NCBI RefSeq assembly: GCF_900107685.1
Contig: NZ_FNRQ01000006.1
Location: 124,001 to 188,000 of the forward strand
DNA length: 64,000 bases
Reading direction: 5' to 3'
Source: Paraburkholderia sartisoli
Lineage (GTDB): Bacteria; Pseudomonadota; Gammaproteobacteria; Burkholderiales; Burkholderiaceae
Each line of letters begins with the position of its first letter. Position 1 is the stretch's first letter. The notes beneath the pieces are model-generated. The model saw nothing but the letters and a program-made list of their open reading frames with translations, searched no databases and had not been told where the DNA came from. The translations under genes and the position numbers were made by a program. Positions 27,150-36,169 of the stretch are shown here, one piece after another.

Positions 27150-29432
27150 GTGACGCTCCCGAACCCTCTCACCTTACGGGTTGTCCCGGGCGCACGCCGC
27201 ACGGCCGTCAATCGCTCCCGTTATCCAGCGACCGGGTACGATGTCGCTTTCGTTACCACACCGGAGCCCGCGAGCTTGCGACCTACCGAGTCCTCGGCAC
27301 TCGACCTGCCACTGCCATCGCGCAACTTTGCAACAACGCGCCGCATCCTGCTTGTCGTCCTCGCGGCAGCCGTGCTGATTCCGCTGGTCTGTCTGATCGG
27401 CTATGGCTATTACGATTACCAGCGCCGCACCATCGACGCGAACGACGTGACCGATCGCCTTGTGCGCGTGGCCCAGGAACACGCGCTGAAGGTGCTGGAC
27501 CTGAATCGTGAAATGGCGACGCGCATCGTCGATCTGCTCGGCGACAGCGGCGACGCCGAAATCCGCGCGCAGGAAGCGCCGATCCACCGGCGGCTCAGCA
27601 TGATCGGCGGCGACTTCCCGCAGATCGCCGCGATTTCCATCTTCGGCGAGAACGGCGACGTACTCGCGACGAGCCGTTATTACCCGGTGCCGAAGGCGTC
27701 GATCGCGAATCGAGATGACTTCCTTTCCGCACGCGCCATCCGGCCCGCGCCGTATTTCTCGTTGCCGCTGCGTGACGTCATTGGTCACGCGGACGTATTC
27801 GTGACGAACCTCGGCCGCACCTCCATGAAGGACGGCAGTTTTCTGGGCATCGTTTCGATTGCATTACAGCGCAAATATTTCGCCGATTTCTACCGCGAAC
27901 TCGTCAGCGACAATCCCGCTGTGACGATCGGCCTTTATCGCCGCGACGGCGCCGCCCTGCTGCGCTATCCCGAAGGCACGCCGGGCATCATGCCCACCGC
28001 GAATACGCCGTTCACGAGCGCGCTGCACGACGGCCTGCTGTTCGGCCGGCTTCGCATGACATCGACGAGGGACAACGTCGAACGGCTGCTGTCGTTTCGC
28101 CGCGTCGGCAACTATCCGCTTTACGTCGTGGCGGCCTATGCCACCGACGCGATCTTCAACGCGTGGTGGCGCCACTATCTGCTGATTGCGTCGATCACCG
28201 CGGTGCCGTGTTTTGCGGTGTGCGTGCTCGTGCTGTTCTCGCTGCGTCAGTTGCGCGCCGAGCAGGTCGCATGGGAGCGCTGGCAGGCGGAAGTGGCGAT
28301 GCGCCTGTCGGCGGAGGCGTCGAGCCGGCACATGCGCCGGATGGGCGCGCTCGGCAACCTCGTCGCCAACGTCGCGCACGACTTCAACAACCTGCTGATG
28401 GTCGTCTCGACCAACATGGGGCTCGCGCGTCGCAAGGGCTTCAACAATCTCGAGAAAGAAGTGACGGCGGTCGAGCGCGCGACGCACGGCGCGCAGTCGC
28501 TCGCGCGGCGCCTCCTGAGCGTCGCGCGCAAGCAGCCGCTCAAGCAGGAAGCCATCGATTTCGCCACCTGGCTGCCGGCTGCCACGCACCTGATCCAGAC
28601 GGCCGTCGGCGACAAGGTGCGGGTCAGCGTGCAGGTCGTGCCGGACCTGTGGCACGTGTTCGCCGACGCGACGGAACTCGAATTCGCGATCATCAACGTC
28701 GCGGTGAATGCGCGCGACGCGATGCCGCTCGGCGGACGCTTCGTCATTCGCGGTCAGAACGTACGCCTGACCGCGAGCGACACGCGCCTGCCCGACGGCG
28801 AATATGTCCTGGTCTCGCTCACGGACGACGGCGAAGGCATGCCGGAAAACGTGCTGAAACGCGCGTTCGAACCACTCTTCACGACGAAGTTCAGCGGCGC
28901 CGGTACGGGCCTCGGTCTCGCGCAGGTGCTGGTCGCGTGCGAACAGGCTGGCGGCACGGCTCGCATCGACAGCGTGCCGAAGCGCGGCACCACCGTGCGC
29001 CTGTACCTGCCGCGTTACCAGGGCGAGCTGGTTCCGGTGCGACCTGTTGCGCCTGCCGCGCCGGCAACCGCCACCGCGAAGCAGGGCGTGGTGCTGCTCG
29101 TCGAGGATAACGGCGACGTGGCCGAGGGTGTCGCCGCCGTGCTGGAGGTCTTCGGCTGCAAGGTGCGCCACGAGCCCACCGCCGATGCCGCGCTCGACGC
29201 GCTCAATGCCGGCGGAACCTTCAATCTCGTTCTGTCGGACATACAGATGCCGGGCCGCCTGAGCGGGATCGATCTCGCCGAGCGGATACAGCACCAGTGG
29301 CCGGGTCAGCGCGTCGCGCTGATGACCGGCTACGCCGACGAACTCGAACGCGCCCGGCACCTCGGCGTGCCGATCCTCGCCAAGCCGTTCGATATCGATG
29401 AGCTGCGTGAACTGGTGACGTGTACGCCTTGA
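27150..29432 (+). CDS. Hybrid sensor histidine kinase with C-terminal receiver
   Basis: Up to 760 residues. A membrane helix (ILLVVLAAAVLIPLVCLIGY) precedes a PDC/Cache-like periplasmic sensor, followed by a second helix (YLLIASITAVPCFAVCVLVL). The cytoplasmic kinase core has phospho-His410 in VAHDFNNLL, HATPase motifs NVAVNARDAM, DDGEGMP and GAGTGLGLAQV, and a receiver with Asp697 in VLSDIQMPG. The HDFNN box marks the NtrB-like subfamily. The start is uncertain: GTG 27150 opens the frame but overlaps a dispersed 18-nt motif, while TTG 27276, preceded by GGAG, is a plausible later start. No partner regulator is adjacent. Confidence 0.85.
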   Translation: MTLPNPLTLRVVPGARRTAVNRSRYPATGYDVAFVTTPEPASLRPTESSALDLPLPSRNFATTRRILLVVLAAAVLIPLVCLIGYGYYDYQRRTIDANDVTDRLVRVAQEHALKVLDLNREMATRIVDLLGDSGDAEIRAQEAPIHRRLSMIGGDFPQIAAISIFGENGDVLATSRYYPVPKASIANRDDFLSARAIRPAPYFSLPLRDVIGHADVFVTNLGRTSMKDGSFLGIVSIALQRKYFADFYRELVSDNPAVTIGLYRRDGAALLRYPEGTPGIMPTANTPFTSALHDGLLFGRLRMTSTRDNVERLLSFRRVGNYPLYVVAAYATDAIFNAWWRHYLLIASITAVPCFAVCVLVLFSLRQLRAEQVAWERWQAEVAMRLSAEASSRHMRRMGALGNLVANVAHDFNNLLMVVSTNMGLARRKGFNNLEKEVTAVERATHGAQSLARRLLSVARKQPLKQEAIDFATWLPAATHLIQTAVGDKVRVSVQVVPDLWHVFADATELEFAIINVAVNARDAMPLGGRFVIRGQNVRLTASDTRLPDGEYVLVSLTDDGEGMPENVLKRAFEPLFTTKFSGAGTGLGLAQVLVACEQAGGTARIDSVPKRGTTVRLYLPRYQGELVPVRPVAPAAPATATAKQGVVLLVEDNGDVAEGVAAVLEVFGCKVRHEPTADAALDALNAGGTFNLVLSDIQMPGRLSGIDLAERIQHQWPGQRVALMTGYADELERARHLGVPILAKPFDIDELRELVTCTP
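27156..27173 (+). repeat. 18-nt motif, copy 2
   Basis: CTCCCGAACCCTCTCACC. It lies within the extreme 5' end of the open frame of the hybrid kinase. Other copies are noncoding, which argues for a later start of that gene. Confidence 0.6.
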
Positions 29433-29666
29433 ATGCGGTTTTCGTCCGGGTGACGAGGCACTTCATGTGAGTACCCACTTACGCATTCAGGCTTTATTTA
29501 CGGCTCTGGTGCGGTTCTGATGGGCCGGGGTTCCGGTTACGCGCCGGCATGTCACCAGGGCGGCTTTATGCGCAAAAAGATTGTCACCGGGGCGCTGGGC
29601 GCCTCGGCTGCCCGGCCTGTCGCGCCGGACCGCCCCCCCCAGACGCCCCATGCACGTTGCCGCGCA

Positions 29667-29684
29667 CTCCCGAAAAACCTCACC
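29667..29684 (+). repeat. 18-nt motif, copy 3
   Basis: CTCCCGAAAAACCTCACC, followed by TTGAGG, which can pair with CCTCA inside the motif. It lies in the gap after the hybrid kinase gene. Confidence 0.65.
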
Positions 29685-29999
29685 TTGAGGCCATCTTTGA
29701 CCTCTGACGGGTGATGATCGGCAAGGCAAACGGCACACCGCTCGTTCCGCCAGACGTATGCGCGAAAGCGCGCCGCCATCCTGCCGTTGCGTCTGCTTCG
29801 GCACGCGCCGGCCGGCCTCGCTCTAAACGCCGTTGTCCTTTATCCATAAGGGTTTGACGCCATCTCGCAGAGGGCGAACCCAAGCCCGACGATTCCGCCA
29901 GCGCACCATGAAACGCCATTCGTCCGATCAGCCGGCCGCATACATCAGCCGCGCCGCCCAGGATGGATCAAGGCCCCGCGCCGGCCTCCGTATTTTCCG

Positions 30000-30017
30000 C
30001 TCCCGAAAACCCTCACC
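30000..30017 (+). repeat. 18-nt motif, copy 4
   Basis: CTCCCGAAAACCCTCACC. It differs from copy 3 at a single base and lies in the same gap, 333 bp away. Confidence 0.65.
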
Positions 30018-30164
30018 GTTCGCCGTGGAGCAGCCTTCGTGCATATTCGCCGCTTGCGGATTCACCCTGCCGGGTGCCAGGATGCACGGGGTATTGGGGC
30101 ACCGGCGCACGCCTGGGCCGGCGCCCTTCTTCGCTGAAACACGCGCTCTCAAGGAGATGTGCCG

Positions 30165-31859
30165 ATGCAAACCGACGACCCAACGCTCCCGCCTGACCTT
30201 CCCCAGCACACCGACCAGCCTGACGACCCCGAACGCCGTCGCGTCCTGACAGGTCTCGCGGCAGTTGGTATTGGCCTCGCGCTGACAGGCTGCAAAACCG
30301 GGCAGGTATCCGCGAATGCCGGCGGCCCGCGTAGCGCGGCCGATCTCCGGCTCGACGCCGCGCTCAATGACCAGGTTCGTCACATCGTCGTGATCTATGC
30401 GGAAAACCGCAGCTTCGCGAATCTGTACGGCAATTTCCCCGGCGTCCAGCATCCGCTCGACGCGGTACCGGCTACCCGCTCCGCGCAGCTCGACCGCGAC
30501 GGCCAGACGCCGCTCGCGCAACTGCCAAAAATCTGGGGCGGTCTCGTGCCGCAGGCGCAGGAAGTGGGCGGCAAGCGCTACATGGTTGCCGAGCGCGACA
30601 TCGTCGGCCTGCCAAACGGGCCGTTCCGTCTCGCCGACGCAGAGGGCGTACCGCTGCCGAACGGCGTCATCACGCGCGATCTCATCCACCGCTTCTATCA
30701 GAACCAGATGCAGATCAACGCGGGCCGCAATAACCAGTTTGTCGCGTGGGCGGATTCCGGCGGGCTCGTGATGGGTCATTACCGGAATTCGGCAGACTCG
30801 CTGCGCCTGTGGAATCTCGCACAGCAATACACGCTGTGCGACAACTTCTTCATGGCCGCTTTCGGCGGATCATGGCTCAACCACATCTTCCTGATTTCGG
30901 CGCAGGCGCCGTTTTATCCGGATATCCACAACAGCCCCGCGAGGAAACTCGTTTCGGTAATCGAGGGCGACGACCCGACCGGCACGCGGCTGAAACTCAG
31001 TGCGAATTCACCCGCATCGGCGCTCGAAGGGCCGCCGAAGTACGAAAACGACGGCCTCTTCACTGCGGACGGTTACGCCGTCAACACGATGGCGCCGCCC
31101 TACATGCCGAGCAACGTGCGTCCGGCCGAAGGTGGCGACCCGAATCTGGCCGATCCGTCCAACCCGAAGGTGCTGCGGCCGCAGACGTACGCGACGATCG
31201 GCGACCGCCTGTCGGACAAGGGCGTGGACTGGGCGTGGTACAGCGGCGCGTGGCAGTACGCGCTCGACCATCGGGACACGGGCGCGGTGCCGGACTTCCA
31301 GTATCACCATCAGCCGTTCAACTACTTCGTGAATTTCGCGCCCGGCACGGATGCGCGCCGGCGCCATCTGCGCGATGCGGGCCTCGGCGACGACGCGTCC
31401 ACGAACCATCTGATCGCCGACATCGACGCGGGGCGTCTGCCCGCTGTCGCGTTCTACAAGCCGCAGGGCAACCTGAACATGCACGCGGGTTATGCCGATG
31501 TCGAATCGGGCGACCGCCACATCACGCAGGTCATCGAACATCTGCAGCGCAGCCCGCTGTGGCCGAACACGGTCGTGATCGTCACCCACGACGAGAACGG
31601 CGGCTGGTGGGACCCGGTCTCGCCGCCGAAAGGCGACCGCTGGGGCCCGGGCTCGCGCATTCCGGCGCTCGTCGTGTCGCCGCTCGCGAAAAAAGGTTAC
31701 GTCGACCACAGCCTGTACGACACCAACTCGATCCTGCGACTGATCACGCGCGTACACGGGCTCGCGCCACTGGACGGCGTGCTTGCGCGCGACCGCGCGT
31801 TTGTACAGGACGGCAGGACGCCACCCGGAGACATGACCGGCGCACTCGATCTCGCATGA
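30165..31859 (+). CDS. acpA: AcpA-type acid phosphatase / phospholipase C-like phosphoesterase
   Basis: A 564-residue exported phosphoesterase of the AcpA/PLC family. The N-terminus has a twin-arginine-like ERRRVLTGLAAVGIGLALTG with a possible lipobox Cys (LTGCKTG). The active-site signature is HIVVIYAENRSFANLYG, and later conserved blocks are FGGSWLNHIFLIS, VAFYKPQGNLNMHAGY and VIVTHDENGGWWDPV. It should hydrolyse phosphomonoesters or phospholipids in the periplasm. AAGGAG lies eight bases before ATG 30165; a GTG two codons earlier is less well placed. Confidence 0.85.
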   Translation: MQTDDPTLPPDLPQHTDQPDDPERRRVLTGLAAVGIGLALTGCKTGQVSANAGGPRSAADLRLDAALNDQVRHIVVIYAENRSFANLYGNFPGVQHPLDAVPATRSAQLDRDGQTPLAQLPKIWGGLVPQAQEVGGKRYMVAERDIVGLPNGPFRLADAEGVPLPNGVITRDLIHRFYQNQMQINAGRNNQFVAWADSGGLVMGHYRNSADSLRLWNLAQQYTLCDNFFMAAFGGSWLNHIFLISAQAPFYPDIHNSPARKLVSVIEGDDPTGTRLKLSANSPASALEGPPKYENDGLFTADGYAVNTMAPPYMPSNVRPAEGGDPNLADPSNPKVLRPQTYATIGDRLSDKGVDWAWYSGAWQYALDHRDTGAVPDFQYHHQPFNYFVNFAPGTDARRRHLRDAGLGDDASTNHLIADIDAGRLPAVAFYKPQGNLNMHAGYADVESGDRHITQVIEHLQRSPLWPNTVVIVTHDENGGWWDPVSPPKGDRWGPGSRIPALVVSPLAKKGYVDHSLYDTNSILRLITRVHGLAPLDGVLARDRAFVQDGRTPPGDMTGALDLA

Positions 31860-31928
31860 CGGCTTGCGAGTTCGCCGCAGGCGACCCGCAACGACTTTGC
31901 CGGTTCGGCCACCGGGGCGGCGATTCTA

Positions 31929-31949
31929 TAAAGTCTACGATAGACTTTA
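31929..31949. promoter_or_regulatory. 9-bp inverted repeat, candidate operator with an adjacent -10
   Basis: Perfect arms TAAAGTCTA and TAGACTTTA are separated by CGA, in an AT-rich patch of an otherwise GC-rich gap. A good -10 (TATACT, 31954-31959) follows directly. The palindrome would overlap the -35 region of a promoter for the aminotransferase gene, the layout of a repressor site. The regulator is unknown. Confidence 0.55.
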
Positions 31950-32040
31950 CGTCTATACTCGATGCCAGGCCGTCGCGCGCCGGCGCGATCGCCATGTGCG
32001 ACCTGCTGCGTGTGCGTATTTCAATTCGAGGACGGAAGTC

Positions 32041-33165
32041 ATGGAAATCAGGGAATTCGGTGTCGAACGCTGGATGGATCTCTACGAGAACCACTGCGAG
32101 TTGAATCTCGCGGAAACGTGCGTCGAGTCGTTGACGGTCGAGGAACTGCTGCGTATGTCGGGCCGGCAGGACAGCATTCTTGGCGAGATGCTGCCGCTCA
32201 AGCTGACGTACGGCGCCATCGACGGCACCGAGCGCCTGCGCTCGAACGTCGCCTCGCTGTACGAAAAGCAGAAGGTGCCGAACGTGCTGATCACGCACGG
32301 CGCGATCAGTGCGAACGCGCTGGTGTACGAGACGCTCGTCGAACCCGGCGACCATGTGATTTCCGTGCTGCCGACGTATCAACAGCACTATTCGATTCCC
32401 GCAAGCTATGGCGCGAACGTCGACATCCTCGCACTTCGCGAAGAAAACGGCTTCCTGCCCGACCTGGACGAACTGAAGCGCCTTGTCAAAAACAACACGC
32501 GCCTCATCGCGATCAACAATCCGAACAACCCGACGGGTTCGCTGATGGACCGTGCCTTCCTCGAACGTTTCGTGGAAATCGCGCGCTCGTGCGGCGCCTG
32601 GGTGCTGTGCGACGAGGTCTATCGCGGCACCGATCAGGAAGGCGACGGCTTTACCGCGTCGATCGCCGACCTGTACGAGAAAGGCATTGGCACGGGCAGC
32701 ATGTCGAAGACGTGGTCGCTCGCCGGCCTGCGCGTGGGCTGGATCGTCGCGCCGGTCGAGCTGATCCGCCGCGTGCAGATTCATCGCGACTACAACACCA
32801 TCAGCGTCGGCATGCTGAACGATCTGTTCGCGAGCATTGCCCTCGAAAGCCGCGACGCGATCATCCGCCGCAGCCACGACATCCTGCGCACGAACCTGGC
32901 CATTCTCGATGCGTGGATCGCGCAAGAACCCCTGCTCTCGTACGTCAAGCCGAAGTCGGGCACGACGGCGCTCGTGCGATTCGATCTCGACATGACGTCG
33001 CGCGATTTCTGCGTCGCGCTGCTCGAAAAAACCGGTGTGATGTTTACGCCCGGTAGCGCGATGGACATGGAAGGTTACGTGCGCATCGGTTATACGAACA
33101 GCCGCGACGTGCTGGAAGCCGGGCTTGTGAAAGTGTCCGGGTTCCTGCGGGACATCGCGCGTTAG
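32041..33165 (+). CDS. PLP-dependent aminotransferase, class I/II
   Basis: A 374-residue fold-type I enzyme. The PLP lysine is in GSMSKTWSLAGLRVGW. NNPNNPTGSLMD and VLCDEVYRG (PLP Asp) are present, and the C-terminal substrate Arg lies in GYVRIGYTN. The length and spacing resemble the branch containing capreomycidine synthase-like and other unusual aminotransferases rather than aspartate aminotransferase. The substrate is not deducible. A strong operator-like palindrome lies about 90 bp upstream. The PrpF-family gene follows 280 bp downstream, beyond a strong hairpin, so the two are probably separate transcripts. Confidence 0.8.
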   Translation: MEIREFGVERWMDLYENHCELNLAETCVESLTVEELLRMSGRQDSILGEMLPLKLTYGAIDGTERLRSNVASLYEKQKVPNVLITHGAISANALVYETLVEPGDHVISVLPTYQQHYSIPASYGANVDILALREENGFLPDLDELKRLVKNNTRLIAINNPNNPTGSLMDRAFLERFVEIARSCGAWVLCDEVYRGTDQEGDGFTASIADLYEKGIGTGSMSKTWSLAGLRVGWIVAPVELIRRVQIHRDYNTISVGMLNDLFASIALESRDAIIRRSHDILRTNLAILDAWIAQEPLLSYVKPKSGTTALVRFDLDMTSRDFCVALLEKTGVMFTPGSAMDMEGYVRIGYTNSRDVLEAGLVKVSGFLRDIAR

Positions 33166-33241
33166 AAGTCGCTGCCGCCATTGCGGCTTCTGTTGCTCCA
33201 TGATTGCTGCCTCACTGCTATATCGGTTTCGCTAACCACGA

Positions 33242-33277
33242 CGCCTGCGTGTTACGCCATGCCGTAACACGCAGGCG
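33242..33277. terminator. 15-bp perfect stem-loop
   Basis: Arms CGCCTGCGTGTTACG and CGTAACACGCAGGCG pair perfectly around the loop CCATGC, between the aminotransferase stop and the PrpF start. It has no T-tract. It may be a bidirectional or Rho-assisted terminator, or an mRNA 3' end. It shares the core GTGTTACG with the sequence around the hairpin at 1909-1938. Confidence 0.5.
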
Positions 33278-33445
33278 CACCCCGCCCGTGTTCCTTCGAC
33301 GCCCCACCTGCGTCGCGTTGAAAACTTCCGTCGATTGCTGCCAGTGTGCCGTGCCAGCGAAAGCGCGTCACCCTGGCCGAACGGCCAGGTTTTCTTTCGC
33401 CCCGATCGTCGGTACGCTGTGTGTTCGACATTCAGGAGTCGGGTC

Positions 33446-34636
33446 ATGCAACGTTTGAAAATTCCCGCCGTCTATATGCGCGGCGGCACCAGCAAAGGCG
33501 TGTTCTTTCGCGCGGACGTTCTGCCGGAGGATCCGCTCGCGCGTGACCAGTTGCTGTTGCGCATCACGGGCAGCCCCGATCGCTACGGCAAGCAGATCGA
33601 CGGTATGGGCGGCGGCACGTCGAGCACCAGCAAGGTCGTCATCGTGTCGCGCTCGGCGCGCGCCGATAGCGACGTCGATTACTGGTTCGGCGCGGTGCCG
33701 ATCGATAGCGCGGTTATCGACTGGTCAGGAAACTGCGGCAATCTCTCGGCCGCTGTCGGGCCATTCGCGATCAGCGAGGGGCTGGTCGACGCGCCGGCCA
33801 GCGGCGTGGCCATCGTGCGCATCTGGCAGGCCAATCTCGGCAAGCACATCGTCGCGCATGTGCCGATGCAGGATGGAGAACCGCTCGAGTCGGGCGATTT
33901 CGAACTCGACGGCGTCGCGTTTCCCGGCGCGGAAATCAAGCTCGAATTTCTCGATCCGGCCGGCGGCGACGGCGAAGACAAAGCAGACGCCGGTGGCCTG
34001 TTTCCCACCGGCGCGCGCATCGAGACACTCGACGTGCCAGGCGTTGGCGCAATCCGGGCGACGTTGATCAACGCAGGCAATCCTACTGTCTTCATCGACG
34101 CGGCAAGCCTCGGGCTCAGCGGAATCGAATTGCAGGCCGACGTGAATCCGGACCGCTCGCTGCTGGACCGTGCAGAGGCCATCCGGGCACACGGTGCGGT
34201 CGCGATGGGTTTGTCCGCGAGCGCGGACGAAGCAACCCGCCTGCGCCCCGCCACGCCCAAGCTGGCGTTTGTTGCGCGTGCTGCGCCGTACGTCGCATCG
34301 GATGGCAAAGCGATTCACCCCGATGAGATCGATCTTGTCGCACACATCTTCTCGATGGGCCAGCTGCATCACGCAATGACCGGCACGGGCGCGGTGGCGC
34401 TCGCCGTCGCGGCAGCGATTCCCGATACGATCGTGAGCGCGATTGCGCCGCTCGGTCCGGACGGCCGCGTGCGCTTCGGGCATCCGTCGGGCACGCTGAC
34501 GGTCGGTGCCGAAGCCCACGAGGAAAACGGCGCGTGGGTCGTGACAAAAGCGGTCGTCAGTCGTTCGGCACGACGGTTAATGGAAGGCGCGGTGTGCGTG
34601 CCGGTCACCGGGAGCGCGGCCGATACTGCCGGTTGA
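33446..34636 (+). CDS. prpF: PrpF-family isomerase (2-methylaconitate cis-trans isomerase-like)
   Basis: A 396-residue protein of the PrpF family with a diaminopimelate-epimerase-like fold. Typical elements are the N-terminal IPAVYMRGGTSKGVFFRADV, GMGGGTSSTSKVVIV, SGNCGNLSAAVGPFA and ALINAGNPTVF-like block ATLINAGNPTVFIDA. In the methylcitrate cycle PrpF isomerises 2-methylaconitate for AcnD. Here no prpB, prpC or acnD neighbours it, so the substrate may be another dicarboxylate such as a 4-oxalomesaconate-type compound. CAGGAG lies before ATG 33446; a longer open frame upstream has no family similarity. Confidence 0.8.
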   Translation: MQRLKIPAVYMRGGTSKGVFFRADVLPEDPLARDQLLLRITGSPDRYGKQIDGMGGGTSSTSKVVIVSRSARADSDVDYWFGAVPIDSAVIDWSGNCGNLSAAVGPFAISEGLVDAPASGVAIVRIWQANLGKHIVAHVPMQDGEPLESGDFELDGVAFPGAEIKLEFLDPAGGDGEDKADAGGLFPTGARIETLDVPGVGAIRATLINAGNPTVFIDAASLGLSGIELQADVNPDRSLLDRAEAIRAHGAVAMGLSASADEATRLRPATPKLAFVARAAPYVASDGKAIHPDEIDLVAHIFSMGQLHHAMTGTGAVALAVAAAIPDTIVSAIAPLGPDGRVRFGHPSGTLTVGAEAHEENGAWVVTKAVVSRSARRLMEGAVCVPVTGSAADTAG

Positions 34637-34763
34637 TCTATGTGCTGAAGCGCTTTGATCCGGAATCCTGGAAGGTCCACGTGTACCGGTCGCGCGACGC
34701 GAGCTCATCGTGTTCGATACGCTCGTGAAGCAACCCGGCAAAGTCATCCACAAAACTTAGCGT

Positions 34764-34807
34764 CCCAAAACAAAACGGTGCGCAACGCGTTGTCGCGTTA
34801 CGCACCG
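34764..34807 (-). terminator. Intrinsic terminator of the boxCBA operon
   Basis: Read on the minus strand, CGGTGCGTAACGCG and CGCGTTGCGCACCG form a 14-bp stem (one G-T pair) around ACAA, followed by TTTTGTTTTG. It is 38 nt beyond the boxA stop. Confidence 0.75.
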
Positions 34808-34815
34808 TTCATCGA

Positions 34816-34833
34816 CTCCCGCAAAACCTCACC
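34816..34833 (+). repeat. 18-nt motif, copy 5
   Basis: CTCCCGCAAAACCTCACC. It is wedged between the boxA stop and the boxCBA terminator, so on the minus strand it is transcribed as its complement in the operon 3' UTR. Confidence 0.65.
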
Positions 34834-34845
34834 TCTAGATCGGTC

Positions 34846-36093
34846 TCAATATGTTTCGAGATGCAGGCGCCCTTCGCGTTTGAGCGTTTTCCACAGCGGT
34901 TCCCATTCAAGTCCATTTTGTTCGGCGATATCGCGCAATGCCTGCAATACGCCGTCTTCCATGTCTTTCAGACCACACACGTAGATGTAGGTGTTCGCGT
35001 CGCGAAGCATCTGCGCGACATCCGCGGCGCGCTCGCGCATCGCGTCCTGCACGTAGCGCTTTGGCTGACCCGCCGTCCGTGAAAACGCCAACGTCGTATC
35101 GATGAAATCACGCGGCAGGTTCACCAGCGGCCCGAAGTACGGTAACTCTTCCTTCGTTCGCGCGCCGAAAAACAGCATCAGCTTGCCGGTCGCGCCCTTC
35201 AGCCTGCGGCGGCGCCGGTACTCCGTCATCGCACGCATCGGCGCGGAGCCGGTGCCCGTGCAGATCATCAGCAAATGCGAGTTCGGATGATTCGGCATCA
35301 GGAACGTGCTGCCGAACGGGCCGATCACGTCGACCTTGTCGCCCTTCTTCAGGTCGCACAGATAATTCGAGCACACGCCATCCGTCGCATTGCCGTGATA
35401 GTCCTGCGTGACGCGCTTCACCGTGAGCGACAGATTGTTGTAGCCCTTGCGCTCACCGTCACGCGGGCTCGCAATCGAATACTGTCGCGCGTGATGCGTC
35501 TTGCCGTCCTTCGTCGAACCCGGTGGCAACACGGCGATCGACTGGCCTTCCAGCACCGGGAACGGCATCGTGCCGAAATCCAGCACGATGTGATGTATGT
35601 CGCTTTCAGTCGATTCGTCCGTGAGCCGGTAGTTGCCGACCACCGTCGCCGACATGGGGGCTTTATGCGTATAAAGATTCACATAGGGCTTGGCCGACGA
35701 CCAGGGTGGCAACGTCGAGCCGCGCACCGTGTCCACCTCGATGCCTTCCGACGTTTCCGCTGATTCCTCCGCATCGCCAGGTTGAGGCGCGACTTCATCG
35801 AGCGCGGGGCTCGCGGTCGTGTTGTGCGCGGGCAGTTCGTCCCACGTGAACTGTTCGTCGATGCTGTACGCGTCGGCCTTCAGCACGTTGCGCCAGTTGT
35901 CGATGGCGCCCGTCGGACACGGTGGCACGCACGCCATGCATCCGTTGCACACATCGGCCTTCACGACGTAGTTGTTCGAATCGTGCGTGATGGCATCGAC
36001 CGGGCAGGTCTCTTCGCACGTGTTGCAGCGAATGCAGATTTCCGGGTCGATCAGATGCTGCCTGAGGACTGCGATCGGGGCTGGGCCGTTCAT
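34846..36093 (-). CDS. boxA: BoxA, reductase component of benzoyl-CoA 2,3-epoxidase
   Basis: A 415-residue iron-sulfur flavoprotein. The N-terminus holds two ferredoxin clusters (CIRCNTCEETCP and CNGCMACVPPCP), followed by an acidic linker (about 85-135). A ferredoxin-NADP reductase module has ARQYSIASPR for FAD and ICTGTGSAPMRAM for NADPH. It passes electrons from NADPH to the diiron oxygenase BoxB, which epoxidises benzoyl-CoA. It is the last gene of boxC-boxB-boxA, 76 nt behind boxB. GGGGGAGA precedes the ATG. Length and domain order are as expected. Confidence 0.95.
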   Translation of the reverse strand: MNGPAPIAVLRQHLIDPEICIRCNTCEETCPVDAITHDSNNYVVKADVCNGCMACVPPCPTGAIDNWRNVLKADAYSIDEQFTWDELPAHNTTASPALDEVAPQPGDAEESAETSEGIEVDTVRGSTLPPWSSAKPYVNLYTHKAPMSATVVGNYRLTDESTESDIHHIVLDFGTMPFPVLEGQSIAVLPPGSTKDGKTHHARQYSIASPRDGERKGYNNLSLTVKRVTQDYHGNATDGVCSNYLCDLKKGDKVDVIGPFGSTFLMPNHPNSHLLMICTGTGSAPMRAMTEYRRRRRLKGATGKLMLFFGARTKEELPYFGPLVNLPRDFIDTTLAFSRTAGQPKRYVQDAMRERAADVAQMLRDANTYIYVCGLKDMEDGVLQALRDIAEQNGLEWEPLWKTLKREGRLHLETY

Positions 36094-36169
36094 GTTTTGT
36101 CTCCCCCTGCATCCGGCTGCGTCGCGACAGATCGCTGCGCAACCGGGCGCCTGGTAGTGCCGGGATGAA

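Larger units (their letters stand above)
29433..30164. other. 732-bp gap holding two motif copies and a C8 tract
   Basis: No protein-like frame is visible. The gap contains copies 3 and 4 of the dispersed 18-nt motif and a run of eight C at 29633-29640. Several GC-rich imperfect hairpins lie near 30090-30125. The promoter of the acid phosphatase gene should be at its right end, but no clear -35/-10 pair was found. Confidence 0.5.
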
